From an uncultured Clostridium sp. (GTDB taxonomy: Bacteria > Bacillota > Clostridia > Lachnospirales > Lachnospiraceae): 64,000 bases of DNA. Under the pieces are notes generated by a model. That model did no database searches and was not told the DNA's origin. It saw only the letters and a program-made list of their open reading frames with translations. The DNA is taken from positions 1 to 64,000 of the forward strand of contig CAMWYM010000004.1 in assembly GCA_947178475.1 (NCBI GenBank), written 5' to 3'. This document shows, in pieces, positions 37,547 through 46,654 of this stretch (the stretch's first letter is position 1; each line of letters starts with the position of its first letter). A program made the position numbers and the translations under genes.

Positions 37547-38578
37547 TTATAAAAGCTCTGCCATTTCCAGCAGCAATTTTTCCGATTTCTCCCAGCCGAG
37601 GCACGGATCCGTAATGGATTTACCATAACAGCCTGCCCCGATTGCCTGATTGCCGTCCTCAATATAAGATTCCACCATGACTCCCTTCACCAGCTTTGCC
37701 ACATCGGTACTGTGCCGCATACTGTGAAGGATCTCTTTCACTATACGTGGCTGCTCATCCCATTTCTTACCGGAATTATTGTGATTCGCATCCACGATAA
37801 CTGCAGGATTCTTAAGCTTTGGAAACTTCTCATAGGCCTCATGCAGCAAAATCAAATCCTCATAATGATAATTCGGCATCGAAACACCGTGACGGTTCAG
37901 AGAACCTCTAAGAATACAGTGGGTAAGTGGATTCCCATCTGATTTAACCTCCCAGCCGGCTGTCATAAAGGTGTGTCCTGACTGACCTGCAATACAGGAA
38001 TTCATCATGACAGAATAATCACCAGAGGTAGGATTTTTCATTCCCACAGGAACATCAATTCCCGAAGCAGTCAACCGATGGGACTGATTTTCAACAGACC
38101 TGGCACCTACTGCCACATAAGACAAAATATCGGACAGATATGGCCAATTATCCGAATAAAGCATCTCATCCGCCGCGGTCAGACCTGTTTTTGCAATGGA
38201 ATCAATATGCATCTTGCGGATTGCCTTTAACCCCTCCAAAAAATTTGGCTTTTCCTCAGGATTAGGCTGATGCAGCATTCCCTTATAGCCGGAGCCATTA
38301 GTCCTCGGCTTATTCGTATAAATACGCGGAATAATAATAATCTTATCCTTTATCTTCTCCTGTACCTTGGCCAAACGGCTGATATAATCTAAAACGGCCT
38401 CTTCATTATCCGCAGAGCACGGACCGATAATCGCAATAAACTTATCAGACTCACCGGTAAATACCTTTGCAATCTCCGCATCTCTTTCGGCCTTCACTTT
38501 TTTTAATTCATCCCCCATCGGAAACAGCTCTTTTATTTCCTCTGCTGATGGGACCTGTTCAATGTAATGTAAACCCAT
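37547..38578 (-). CDS. 3-deoxy-7-phosphoheptulonate (DAHP) synthase, class I
   Basis: Catalyses the first step of aromatic amino acid synthesis (PEP + erythrose 4-phosphate). Class I AroFGH-type motifs are clear: IGPCSADN, KPRTNGSGYKG, AADEML and NPTSGDYSVMMNS, and metal ligands including the His in DANHNNSGK. No chorismate mutase domain is fused. 343 residues is normal. No T-box or TRAP-like leader was recognised upstream; the leader does contain an imperfect 8-bp hairpin (GCAACAGC / GCTGCTGC) near 38630. Confidence 0.95.
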   Translation of the reverse strand: MGLHYIEQVPSAEEIKELFPMGDELKKVKAERDAEIAKVFTGESDKFIAIIGPCSADNEEAVLDYISRLAKVQEKIKDKIIIIPRIYTNKPRTNGSGYKGMLHQPNPEEKPNFLEGLKAIRKMHIDSIAKTGLTAADEMLYSDNWPYLSDILSYVAVGARSVENQSHRLTASGIDVPVGMKNPTSGDYSVMMNSCIAGQSGHTFMTAGWEVKSDGNPLTHCILRGSLNRHGVSMPNYHYEDLILLHEAYEKFPKLKNPAVIVDANHNNSGKKWDEQPRIVKEILHSMRHSTDVAKLVKGVMVESYIEDGNQAIGAGCYGKSITDPCLGWEKSEKLLLEMAELL

Positions 38579-38695
38579 TTCTATAATCTCCTTTTCTATT
38601 GTAAATTATTATTTTCTTGTCTTTGCCGCAACAGCTGCAAGGCTGCTGCCCTACATGCACCACGTTTGACAGTTTAGCACGTTGAAGTGAAAAAA

Positions 38696-40015
38696 TCAAC
38701 CGTCTGCCAAGGAATAGCCTCCAAAAAACTTAAGTAAAATTCTTTTCAAAATATACTCATATGTAATTTTAGTACGTTTTTCCATAGAATACAATGGAAC
38801 AATTTTGTAAACCTCATCGTTAATCGTGATAGTCACCTCTCCTATTGTCTGTCCCTGCTCCACCGGAGCAGACAATGCCACCGGCAGCTTTACATTAAAA
38901 TTCACTTTTTCATCCTCCCGTAAAAGCAATGCAACAGCTTCCTGATTATAGGGAGTTATACTGCCACCCTCAATACTGTCAGCCACCGGAATCTGTTGAA
39001 AGGTAATTCCGGTCGGAAGAATTTCCTTTAAATTGTACTGTGATATGCCGTAATTCATCAAGCCTGCCGTATCCTTCCACTTATAGGTCTTATGGGGCGG
39101 CCACCCACAGGCAAGCACAACACTGACAAGACGCTTTCCCTCCCGGTCAACAGCTCCCACAAAACAGTAGCCGGCATTCCCTGTAAATCCAGTCTTTATT
39201 CCGATTGCTCCCTCATAGGAGGTCAAAAAGCGGTCCTTGTTATTAACAGTAAATGCTCTGCCGGTAGTCTGTTCATGAAAGCTATAGGATGGAGTCTGCA
39301 CAATCTGTAAAAAGGTTTCATTTTGAATGGCATAACTGGAAATCAGGGCTAAATCATAAGCAGTGGTATAATGATTTTCTGCGTCCAAGCCGTTAGGCGT
39401 AACAAAGTTCGTGTTATATGCCCCTAATTCCTGTGCCTTTTCATTCATCATAGCAGCGAAGCCCTCCACACTCCCCCCTACATGCTCAGCAATTGCCACA
39501 GCAGTATCATTATGGGATTCCAGCATCAATGAATACACCAAGTCTCCCAACCGGTATTGTTCATCTTTTCGTATATTAAGCTGGACATCCGGCATGGAGG
39601 CGGCATAGGCGGAGACCGTCACAATATCATCAAGATTTGCATTTTCAAGAGTAACCAGAAGGGTCATGATTTTTGTCGTGCTGGCCATAGGAGCCTGTTC
39701 ATAGCCTGATTTTTCAAATAACACCCTTCTGTTTGTAGCATCCATCAGCAGTGCATACTTGGCATTCAGATTGGGAAGGACTGCCGTATCCGTTACCGTG
39801 TTTACCAATTCCTGCCCTTCTTTTTCGTCTGGTATCAGGACACCATCACTTAACGATAGCTGATAGGTGTACATTTCATTGGTATCTCTTTGGCTGACAC
39901 GAATTTCCCCCTGATGAATAATCACGCATGATAATGCAAGAAAAAGCGCAAAGCTCCAAATAAAAAAAGAATCCTGTGTTGACTCATCCGTTCTGATAAA
40001 TTGAAAAAAAGACAT
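38696..40015 (-). CDS. D-alanyl-D-alanine carboxypeptidase (DacF/PBP5 type)
   Basis: Serine peptidase that trims peptidoglycan stem peptides. An N-terminal membrane/signal segment (about 17-35) precedes the catalytic domain with SxxK (ASTTKIM), SxN (ESHN) and KTG (IKTG). A C-terminal PBP5-like domain follows (about 330-410). 439 residues is normal. It follows scpB, a common clostridial neighbourhood. Confidence 0.94.
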   Translation of the reverse strand: MSFFQFIRTDESTQDSFFIWSFALFLALSCVIIHQGEIRVSQRDTNEMYTYQLSLSDGVLIPDEKEGQELVNTVTDTAVLPNLNAKYALLMDATNRRVLFEKSGYEQAPMASTTKIMTLLVTLENANLDDIVTVSAYAASMPDVQLNIRKDEQYRLGDLVYSLMLESHNDTAVAIAEHVGGSVEGFAAMMNEKAQELGAYNTNFVTPNGLDAENHYTTAYDLALISSYAIQNETFLQIVQTPSYSFHEQTTGRAFTVNNKDRFLTSYEGAIGIKTGFTGNAGYCFVGAVDREGKRLVSVVLACGWPPHKTYKWKDTAGLMNYGISQYNLKEILPTGITFQQIPVADSIEGGSITPYNQEAVALLLREDEKVNFNVKLPVALSAPVEQGQTIGEVTITINDEVYKIVPLYSMEKRTKITYEYILKRILLKFFGGYSLADG

Positions 40016-40080
40016 ATTTTCACACTAGCACCTATTTGATACAAGTATATGAAACTGCCATTTTCTTTATCACATATTTT

Positions 40081-40665
40081 TTAATCCTTTACCGGTGCAA
40101 AGGACAGCTGTGCTTCCTCCATGGCCTGCTGCTTAAAGTCTTCAATCTTATCCGGTGTGATAATCGGCAGCTCATCGGTAGACTGTACACCAAAGCTTCT
40201 CAAAAAGTCATCGGTAGTCCCAAAAAGGATAGGTCGCCCTGCTGCTTCCAAACGTCCGACCTCCTGAATCAGATTATATTCCACTAATTTATTCACTGCA
40301 TGTACACAGGAAACACCTCGTATCGCTTCAATCTCCTGTCTGGTAATAGGCTGCTTGTATGCTACAATGGAGAGTGTTTCCAACAGCACATCGGTCAGTA
40401 TATGCTTCTTCGGAATATTGATTACTTTTACCAGGGTGTCATAATAGTCTGCCTTGGTACACATTTGAAATGCATCCTCCAGCTCAACAATCCTGACTCC
40501 GCGATTCACACCATCATATTTATCCATCATATTATGTATAATTTTTACCACTGTATCCACGTCTAATTCCAGTGCCTGGGCAATCCTCTCTCTTCCGACT
40601 GCCTCTCCCACCGAAAACAGTATCGCCTCGATTTTTCCTTCTATTACATTAATATCCTGTTCCAT
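40081..40665 (-). CDS. scpB: ScpB, condensin-like segregation protein
   Basis: ScpB is the winged-helix kleisin partner of the SMC-ScpAB complex. Two winged-helix domains are visible (MEQDINVIEGKIEAILFSVGEAVG; ETLSIVAYKQPITRQEIEAIRGV). ATG 40665 lies 5 bases after AGGAG. The open frame runs 37 codons further but that part is encoded by the palindromic element at 40680-40754, so it is not part of the protein. Confidence 0.96.
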   Translation of the reverse strand: MEQDINVIEGKIEAILFSVGEAVGRERIAQALELDVDTVVKIIHNMMDKYDGVNRGVRIVELEDAFQMCTKADYYDTLVKVINIPKKHILTDVLLETLSIVAYKQPITRQEIEAIRGVSCVHAVNKLVEYNLIQEVGRLEAAGRPILFGTTDDFLRSFGVQSTDELPIITPDKIEDFKQQAMEEAQLSFAPVKD

Positions 40666-40679
40666 ATTTACTCCTGTCA

Positions 40680-40754
40680 TTTGTAACCAATTTTGCTCTG
40701 CAAAATTGATTGCCTGCTTGCCCGCCATCACGGAGTGATTCTTAATGCGGGCAA
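40680..40754 (-). repeat. Dispersed palindromic element, copy A (full two-hairpin form)
   Basis: It lies between scpA and scpB. Plus strand: hairpin 1 is AACCAATTTTGC-TCT-GCAAAATTGATT (40685-40711). A 6-base linker follows. Hairpin 2 has an 8-bp outer stem TTGCCCGC / GCGGGCAA (40718-40725 / 40747-40754) around a 21-base loop that itself holds ATCAC-GGA-GTGAT. Related copies are at 44670 and 57950. In gene sense it ends 5 bases before the scpB ribosome site. Confidence 0.85.
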
Positions 40755-40784
40755 TTCCCGTCTCATAAATTTTCATAATCTACT

Positions 40785-41588
40785 TTACACTATCTTTTCA
40801 CCTGTAATATCTTCCTCTGTTGCCGCCGCCTCATCCCCAGTCTCAAGCTCATCCAGCGAATCAATCATTATCTCACCAAAGGTCTCCTCCTGACGGATAG
40901 CAATCGCACCAACCTTCATCAATTCCAAAATGGACATAAACGTGATAATAATATTCATTCTGGTAGGCTGGGTTTCCAACAATGTACGGAAATTAATTCC
41001 CCTCAGTCCCCGCAGCTCCTCTCGTACCTGAACCATACGATCCTCGATACTGATTTCCTCTTTTTCAATCGTTCCAAACTTCGAACGTATTGGATCGATT
41101 TTATCCACCTGCCTGCGCATAATAGACTTAAAGATATCATTAAGCATGGCAAGCGTCATACCATCCACCAGCTCTGCCGGGTCTATCTCCTCCTTGTAGG
41201 CTGTCACCTGCTGGGGAATGGTCGGTTTTTTGTAAAAATTTCGAGAGGCATCTAATTCCATATCCTTTAATTCCAGCGCTGCATACTTATACATTTTGTA
41301 TTCTAACAGACGTCTGACCAGCTCCTCCCTCGGATCTTCCTCCTCCTCTTCCTTTTCCTCTCTCGGAAGAAGCATCTTAGATTTAATCTGAATAAGCGTT
41401 GCCGCCATCACCAAAAATTCGCTCATGACGTCCATATTACGTTCCTGCATCTGACCCACATAGTCCAAATACTGCTCTGTAATAATCACAATGGGAATAT
41501 CATAAATGTCTACCTTATTCTTTTCAATTAAATGCAGCAACAAGTCAAGAGGTCCCTCAAACACCTGCAGTTTATATTCAATGTTCAT
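40785..41588 (-). CDS. scpA: ScpA, condensin-like kleisin
   Basis: ScpA is the kleisin that bridges SMC heads in chromosome condensation. The N-terminal signature (YKLQVFEGPLDLLLHLIEKNKVDIYDIPI) and the C-terminal winged helix (FMSILELMKVGAIAIRQEETFGEI) are intact. 267 residues is normal. It precedes scpB, separated by the palindromic element. Confidence 0.97.
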   Translation of the reverse strand: MNIEYKLQVFEGPLDLLLHLIEKNKVDIYDIPIVIITEQYLDYVGQMQERNMDVMSEFLVMAATLIQIKSKMLLPREEKEEEEEDPREELVRRLLEYKMYKYAALELKDMELDASRNFYKKPTIPQQVTAYKEEIDPAELVDGMTLAMLNDIFKSIMRRQVDKIDPIRSKFGTIEKEEISIEDRMVQVREELRGLRGINFRTLLETQPTRMNIIITFMSILELMKVGAIAIRQEETFGEIMIDSLDELETGDEAAATEEDITGEKIV

Positions 41589-41621
41589 AAATACGACTAT
41601 CCTTATCCGTAAATTCCTTCT

Positions 41622-42824
41622 TTAGTCCCTGAAATATAAATCTCTTGTATATACCTTATCCAACACATCCTCAAGCTCTTCACTATATCGGTTTGCCACG
41701 ATCACATCACTTATTTTCTTAAATTCATCCATTGAACGAATCACTCTGCTGTTAAAGAATGACTCCTCGGCAAGCGTCGGCTCAAAAATAACCACCTCAA
41801 CACCCTTCGCCTTAATGCGCTTCATTACGCCCTGAATAGAGGACTGCCTGAAATTATCCGAATTTGCCTTCATCGTAAGCCGATAGATTCCCACAACCAC
41901 ATTTTTCTTCTGTGGAAAGCCTGCCCTTCCAAGTATCTGCTCCGCTATAAAGTCTTTTCTTGTACTGTTTGCATCTACAATAGCCCCAATTATATTATTG
42001 GGTACATTCTCATAATTGGCAAGGAGCTGTTTTGTATCCTTAGGCAGACAATACCCTCCATACCCAAAGGAAGGGTTGTTGTAATGGGTACCAATTCTCG
42101 GGTCAAGTCCAATCCCTTCAATAATCTGCTTGGTATCCAAACCACGTACCTCTGCATAAGTATCCAGTTCATTGAAAAATGATACCCTCAAAGCAAGGTA
42201 TGTGTTGGCAAAAAGCTTTACTGCTTCTGCCTCAGTAGGATTTGTATATAAAATATCAATATTCTCTTTAATTGCTCCTCCTGCCAGCAATCCGGCAAAG
42301 GTATGGGCCGCCTGTACCAATCTCTCATCCTCAAGAGGCGCCCCCACAATAATACGGGACGGATACAAATTGTCATATAGTGCTCTTCCCTCCCTTAAAA
42401 ATTCCGGAGAAAAGATAATGTTATCACTCTTATATTTTTTTCTAACCGACAGTGTGTATCCGACAGGCACCGTTGATTTGATAACCATAACTGCATCCGG
42501 ATTAATCTTCATCACCTGTTCAATTACACTTTCCACGGATGAAGTATCAAAATAATTCTTTTTGGGATCATAATTGGTAGGTGTGGAAATAATAACATAA
42601 TCTGCCCCCCTGTAAGCCAGCTCTGCATCCGTAGTGGCTGTTAAATTAAGCTCTTTATTTGCAAGATAATCTTCTATCTCTGCATCTACCAGCGGAGATT
42701 TTCTATTGTTGATCATCTCCACCTTTTCCGGAATAATATCTACCGCATACACCTCATTATGCTGAGAAAGCAAAATAGAATTGGATAAACCTACATAACC
42801 TGTTCCTGCAACTGCAATTTTCAT
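41622..42824 (-). CDS. UDP-glucose 6-dehydrogenase family (nucleotide-sugar dehydrogenase)
   Basis: Oxidises a UDP-hexose to a UDP-uronate with NAD. The Rossmann motif ([14 protein letters not shown]), the central Lys region and the catalytic Cys region ([18 protein letters not shown]) are present. 400 residues fits the shorter branch of the family. ATG 42824 has GGAGG 8 bases upstream within a run of three ATGs. It heads the wall-polymer cluster, so a uronate-bearing polymer is plausible; substrate unproven. Confidence 0.9.
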   Translation of the reverse strand: MKIAVAGTGYVGLSNSILLSQHNEVYAVDIIPEKVEMINNRKSPLVDAEIEDYLANKELNLTATTDAELAYRGADYVIISTPTNYDPKKNYFDTSSVESVIEQVMKINPDAVMVIKSTVPVGYTLSVRKKYKSDNIIFSPEFLREGRALYDNLYPSRIIVGAPLEDERLVQAAHTFAGLLAGGAIKENIDILYTNPTEAEAVKLFANTYLALRVSFFNELDTYAEVRGLDTKQIIEGIGLDPRIGTHYNNPSFGYGGYCLPKDTKQLLANYENVPNNIIGAIVDANSTRKDFIAEQILGRAGFPQKKNVVVGIYRLTMKANSDNFRQSSIQGVMKRIKAKGVEVVIFEPTLAEESFFNSRVIRSMDEFKKISDVIVANRYSEELEDVLDKVYTRDLYFRD

Positions 42825-42908
42825 CATCATTTCCTCCATAATTAAATATTAACTGGCTATCCAAGGTCTGCAGCAAAACTTCTGCAGCTACCCTGAACAG
42901 CTAACCTG

Positions 42909-43934
42909 TTATTTATCCCATATCATAATTGTCTTACCGATTAATTTGTGAATATCCATCTCAAATGCTCTTGCAATATCCTTGATTTCACGCACCTTAA
43001 TCTGTTCACCCACAATATTTTCCAGATAATCCACAACCTCAGGCCTCTCCTTATACAGTTCCACAAGATTTACAAAATCCTCTCTGCCGCTGCGACTGCT
43101 GCCAATTATGCGGAGTCCTTTTTCCAAGACCATCCGTGTATTAATAGGAGCCAGATCCTCGGTAACACCTAAAATAGCAATAGTGCCCTCCGGATTAATA
43201 TAATCAATAATCTGATTAATCGCTCTCGGTGCGCCGTTTCCCCCGACACATTCCAATGCATGATCTATATGAAATCCCTTCGGTATCTCATTAACGAGAT
43301 ATGTGCCATCTGCAAAGGTGAAATCATTAAGCTTTGACTCATTCACTCCCATAATATATACCTGTATCTCCGGATACAGACTCTTGAGCAGCAAAGAGGT
43401 GATATACCCAAGATTACCGTCCCCCCATACGCCAATCACATCTCTTCTGGCATGGGCAGTTTTCATAAACCGGTCAACCGCATGAAAGCTCACACTGACA
43501 ATCTCGGTAAACGCCGCAACTGCCAGATTAATGTTTTCCGGAAGCCTCACCAAACGGTCAGGAACCGTTTCCACATATTCCTGCAAAAAGCCGTCTGTTC
43601 CACTGGCTCGAAATCTTGAGCTTCTCAAATAATTCTCGGCAATCACATCATCCTCCTCACTGGGCAGGTTAGGTATCATAACCACATTATCTCCCACCTG
43701 AAACTGATGTGTCGGATCATATACCACTCTCCCAATGGCCTCATGGATTAACGCCATTGGCAGCTTCTGCTTCAGCACCTCCTCAGGACGATTCCCCTGA
43801 TAATAACGCTGGTCCGCATTACAAATCGATAAGTGTGTAGGTCTCACAATGACATGTTCCTGATCAAAGGTAATATCCTTAAAAACCAGTTCAAATTGTC
43901 TTGGACGTTTCAACTGATATACTGCATTTAACAT
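42909..43934 (-). CDS. tarJ: TarJ-like ribitol-5-phosphate dehydrogenase
   Basis: A medium-chain dehydrogenase resembling TarJ, which reduces ribulose 5-phosphate to ribitol 5-phosphate with NADPH. The N-terminus (NAVYQLKRPRQFELVFKDI) and zinc-site region (STHLSICNADQRYYQGNR-like, here THLSICNADQRYY) match that family, as does the cofactor region (GVWGDGNLGYITSLLL). 341 residues is normal. Pairing with tarI next door supports the assignment. Confidence 0.9.
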   Translation of the reverse strand: MLNAVYQLKRPRQFELVFKDITFDQEHVIVRPTHLSICNADQRYYQGNRPEEVLKQKLPMALIHEAIGRVVYDPTHQFQVGDNVVMIPNLPSEEDDVIAENYLRSSRFRASGTDGFLQEYVETVPDRLVRLPENINLAVAAFTEIVSVSFHAVDRFMKTAHARRDVIGVWGDGNLGYITSLLLKSLYPEIQVYIMGVNESKLNDFTFADGTYLVNEIPKGFHIDHALECVGGNGAPRAINQIIDYINPEGTIAILGVTEDLAPINTRMVLEKGLRIIGSSRSGREDFVNLVELYKERPEVVDYLENIVGEQIKVREIKDIARAFEMDIHKLIGKTIMIWDK

Positions 43935-43935
43935 A

Positions 43936-44652
43936 TTATACCCCTCCTAAAAGAGCCTCCGCAACCCTTAGGTCATAAGGGTATGTAATCTTAATATTGG
44001 ACTCCTCACCCTCCACCAGATGTACATTTTCACCCTTCATCACCAGTATTTTACAGGCATCTGTCAAAATCTTTTTCTCCTCCTCGGTAAGCGATTCATA
44101 AATCGTCTTTAAATGCTTTGCCTTAAAGGATTGTGGCGTCTGTCCCTGATACATCACAGAACGATCCGGAATATCACTAATCATCTGATGATCCTTGCTC
44201 TCCACAATGGTATCCGTCGCCGGAATAACCGTATCGCATGCACCATACTCCTTTGCATAACGAATATTTTCCTCCAAAATTCTATGGGTCACAAAAGGTC
44301 TTACCGAATCATGCGTTACGATAACCGTATTCTCTTCCAGCATTCCATTCCCTTCAATGTGTGAAATCGCATTCATAATGGTTTCATTGCGGGTATCACC
44401 GCCTTCAATCACCTGAATTCTGTCATCGGCAGGAATATATTTCCGAATTAAATCCTGCGTATGCTTAATCCATTGCTTTGGTGTCAACACAAGAATACCG
44501 CAAAATTCAGTATTCATGATAAATTTCTCTATCGTATGCACGATAATCGGCTTTCCGCCAAGCTCCATAAACTGCTTTGGTTTTTCTACATTCCCCATTC
44601 TGGTTCCCTTGCCTCCGGCCAGAATAACTCCATACACATTACTTTTTTCCAT
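43936..44652 (-). CDS. tarI: TarI-like ribitol-5-phosphate cytidylyltransferase
   Basis: Nucleotidyltransferase of the IspD/TarI family. The CTP-binding loop (VILAGGKGTRMG) and conserved VTHDSVRPFV and ATDTI motifs are present. With tarJ beside it and polyol-phosphate transferases around, CDP-ribitol synthesis is more likely than isoprenoid IspD function. ATG 44652 follows AGGAGG at 7 bases; the open frame upstream runs through palindromic element copy B. Confidence 0.9.
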   Translation of the reverse strand: MEKSNVYGVILAGGKGTRMGNVEKPKQFMELGGKPIIVHTIEKFIMNTEFCGILVLTPKQWIKHTQDLIRKYIPADDRIQVIEGGDTRNETIMNAISHIEGNGMLEENTVIVTHDSVRPFVTHRILEENIRYAKEYGACDTVIPATDTIVESKDHQMISDIPDRSVMYQGQTPQSFKAKHLKTIYESLTEEEKKILTDACKILVMKGENVHLVEGEESNIKITYPYDLRVAEALLGGV

Positions 44653-44669
44653 ACTGCTTCCTCCTGTTA

Positions 44670-44709
44670 TTTGTAACCAATTTTGCAAAGCAAAATTGAT
44701 TATCTGCTT
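44670..44709 (-). repeat. Dispersed palindromic element, copy B (hairpin 1 only)
   Basis: The plus strand shows hairpin 1, AACCAATTTTGC-AAA-GCAAAATTGATT (44675-44701), then ATCTGCTT as in copy A (GCCTGCTT). Hairpin 2 is absent. In gene sense it ends 5 bases before the tarI ribosome site. Confidence 0.8.
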
Positions 44710-44717
44710 TTCACTAT

Positions 44718-45872
44718 CTACTCAGCATTAAGTACATATCCGACAATCCGCTGTGTTGAATGTCCATCACATCCGCTCATATATTCTTTGCAAAAAGCAA
44801 CTATTCTATCCCTGTCAAACTGTTCAATCTGCCGAATTTCCCGCAGCAGCTCCTCTGTCGTGCGCACTATCGGTCCCGGCACAAATTCCTCATAGGGATA
44901 ATAAAATCCCCGTTCATCATAGTAATCCTCCAAATCATAGGCAAAAAATAACATTGGCTTTTGCAACAGCGAATACTCAAACACAATAGATGAATAATCC
45001 GTAATACAGATATCCGCCACCATCAACAATTCTTCAATGGACATCCTATCCCCAATCTCCATGCAGAAATCCCGAAAGGATTCTGGAATCTCTGTCCTTT
45101 CTCTGACAAAGGGATGATTCTTAATCAGTACCACATATTCCTGATGCAGACTATATAAGACAGATAAATCCAATTGGTCCGGAGCCTTCGCTCCCCGTAT
45201 AGTATCCCCCCGAAAGGTAGGCGCATACAAAATAACCTTCCGTCCCTTTATGGGAAATCCCAAATTCATCAGGTGAGAATGTGCCTCCTGCTTTTTTGAC
45301 TCCGTAAAATATACGTCTGTGCGGCTCACTCCCAGAGGCTTAACGATGTCCGGCTTGTCCTGCAAGCCAAATGCCTCAACATACGCCCAGCAAACAGCCT
45401 TACCGCTTACCGGAACAAGATTGTAATTTCTGTGCCCCGAATATGTGTCCAGCGCCTTTTGATCCTCACCGAAGGTTTTATCCACAACACTGTATCCCCA
45501 TTTTTTAAAGGCGCCGCAGGCGTGCCAAAGCTGTATCAGCCTTGTCTCCTCTCTCAGGTTAAATGCGCCAAAAACACTGTTTGAATCATTTATCAATACA
45601 CAGCTTGCAGCTGTCATGTCCCAAATAAGCTTAATCGTGCGAAAAACAATCTTTCCCCATGAAAAAATCGAAAGTCCAAGATAATGAATACGCACATCAC
45701 AATTTTCCCGTTTCAAATGCTCATATATCAGGATATAATCATCCGACAACTGCTCTCCATGATTCTCCACAAGGATAATTCTTTTTTTCTTGATTTTCCG
45801 TGGGCTTCCGGCATAGTAGCAGACAGGATATACCCATTTAAACACAACCCACTTGCAAATACGTCTAATCAT
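44718..45872 (-). CDS. CDP-glycerol/CDP-ribitol polyol-phosphotransferase
   Basis: A TagB/TarK/TarL-type membrane-associated transferase that adds glycerol or ribitol phosphate to a wall polymer. The Glyphos_transf domain has WHACGAFKKWG, YAPTFRGD and DYSSIVFEY motifs. An N-terminal hydrophobic patch fits peripheral membrane binding. It starts one base overlapping the stop of the ABC ATPase gene. Which polyol it uses cannot be read from sequence. Confidence 0.92.
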   Translation of the reverse strand: MIRRICKWVVFKWVYPVCYYAGSPRKIKKKRIILVENHGEQLSDDYILIYEHLKRENCDVRIHYLGLSIFSWGKIVFRTIKLIWDMTAASCVLINDSNSVFGAFNLREETRLIQLWHACGAFKKWGYSVVDKTFGEDQKALDTYSGHRNYNLVPVSGKAVCWAYVEAFGLQDKPDIVKPLGVSRTDVYFTESKKQEAHSHLMNLGFPIKGRKVILYAPTFRGDTIRGAKAPDQLDLSVLYSLHQEYVVLIKNHPFVRERTEIPESFRDFCMEIGDRMSIEELLMVADICITDYSSIVFEYSLLQKPMLFFAYDLEDYYDERGFYYPYEEFVPGPIVRTTEELLREIRQIEQFDRDRIVAFCKEYMSGCDGHSTQRIVGYVLNAE

Positions 45873-46654
45873 TATTTCATAAACTCCTGATATTCCGCCA
45901 GAACCTCTGCCGGATTACCGATACGCTTAATCTCTCCATCATGCATCCACATTACTCTGTCACACAAACTCTGAAGAGTATCCTCATTGTGGGATACAAT
46001 AACCACAGTACGATCCTTATTTGAAATTAATTCCTTCATCTTCCGAAAGCTTTTTTTCTTAAACTTGGCATCTCCCACACTCAGCACCTCGTCCACTAAC
46101 ATAATCTCGGTTTCTAAGATTGCCGTGATAGAAAAGGCAAGCTTGGAATGCATACCACTGGAATAAGTTTTCACCGGCATATCAATAAACTTTCCCAGCT
46201 CGGCAAATTCAATAATCTCCGGCATTTTTGCCCGAATCTGTTCCTCTGAAAAGCCTAAAAGCATCCCGGACAGTAAGATATTCTCCCTTCCGGTAACCTC
46301 CTTTTGAAAGCCGACTCCAATGGACAACAGGGAAACTGAATGTCCCTTCAAATCTATGCTCCCGCTGTCCGGACAAAAAATTCCCGCCAATGCCTTCAGC
46401 ATCGTGGATTTACCGCTTCCGTTTTTGCCTATAATACCTAAGATTTCACCCTTCGTCACGGAAAAGGAAACATCCTTCACCGCCTGAAACTCTTCCACAT
46501 GGGCTTTTTTCAGCTTCAAAAGACTCTTTTTAATCGAATATGCCTGAATATTCTTATAACCAATCCGAAGATTTTTCACTTCAATGGCAATATCCCTGCC
46601 CTCGTTTACCATCTCACTTGTTTTTTCCTGTACTTCTTCTTTTAATTCTTCCAT
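45872..46654 (-). CDS. TagH-type wall-polymer exporter ATPase
   Basis: ABC ATPase for polysaccharide or teichoic acid export. Walker A (GIIGKNGSGKSTML), signature (YSSGMHSKL) and Walker B (IMLVDEVLSVGDAKF) are intact. At 260 residues it lacks the C-terminal extension of Bacillus TagH. ATG 46654 overlaps the stop of the permease gene; TTG 46657 is an alternative. Confidence 0.93.
   Translation of the reverse strand: MEELKEEVQEKTSEMVNEGRDIAIEVKNLRIGYKNIQAYSIKKSLLKLKKAHVEEFQAVKDVSFSVTKGEILGIIGKNGSGKSTMLKALAGIFCPDSGSIDLKGHSVSLLSIGVGFQKEVTGRENILLSGMLLGFSEEQIRAKMPEIIEFAELGKFIDMPVKTYSSGMHSKLAFSITAILETEIMLVDEVLSVGDAKFKKKSFRKMKELISNKDRTVVIVSHNEDTLQSLCDRVMWMHDGEIKRIGNPAEVLAEYQEFMK

Noticed and set aside
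38579-38695. T-box or other amino acid leader before the DAHP synthase
   Set aside because: Only 117 bases, no T-box sequence, no leader peptide rich in aromatic codons; only an imperfect hairpin.
40666-40776. N-terminal extension of ScpB
   Set aside because: The extra 37 codons are encoded by the palindromic element, and ATG 40665 has a good ribosome site.
43936-44652. IspD (isoprenoid synthesis) assignment
   Set aside because: The family is shared, but the tarJ neighbour and polyol transferases favour TarI; not fully excluded.
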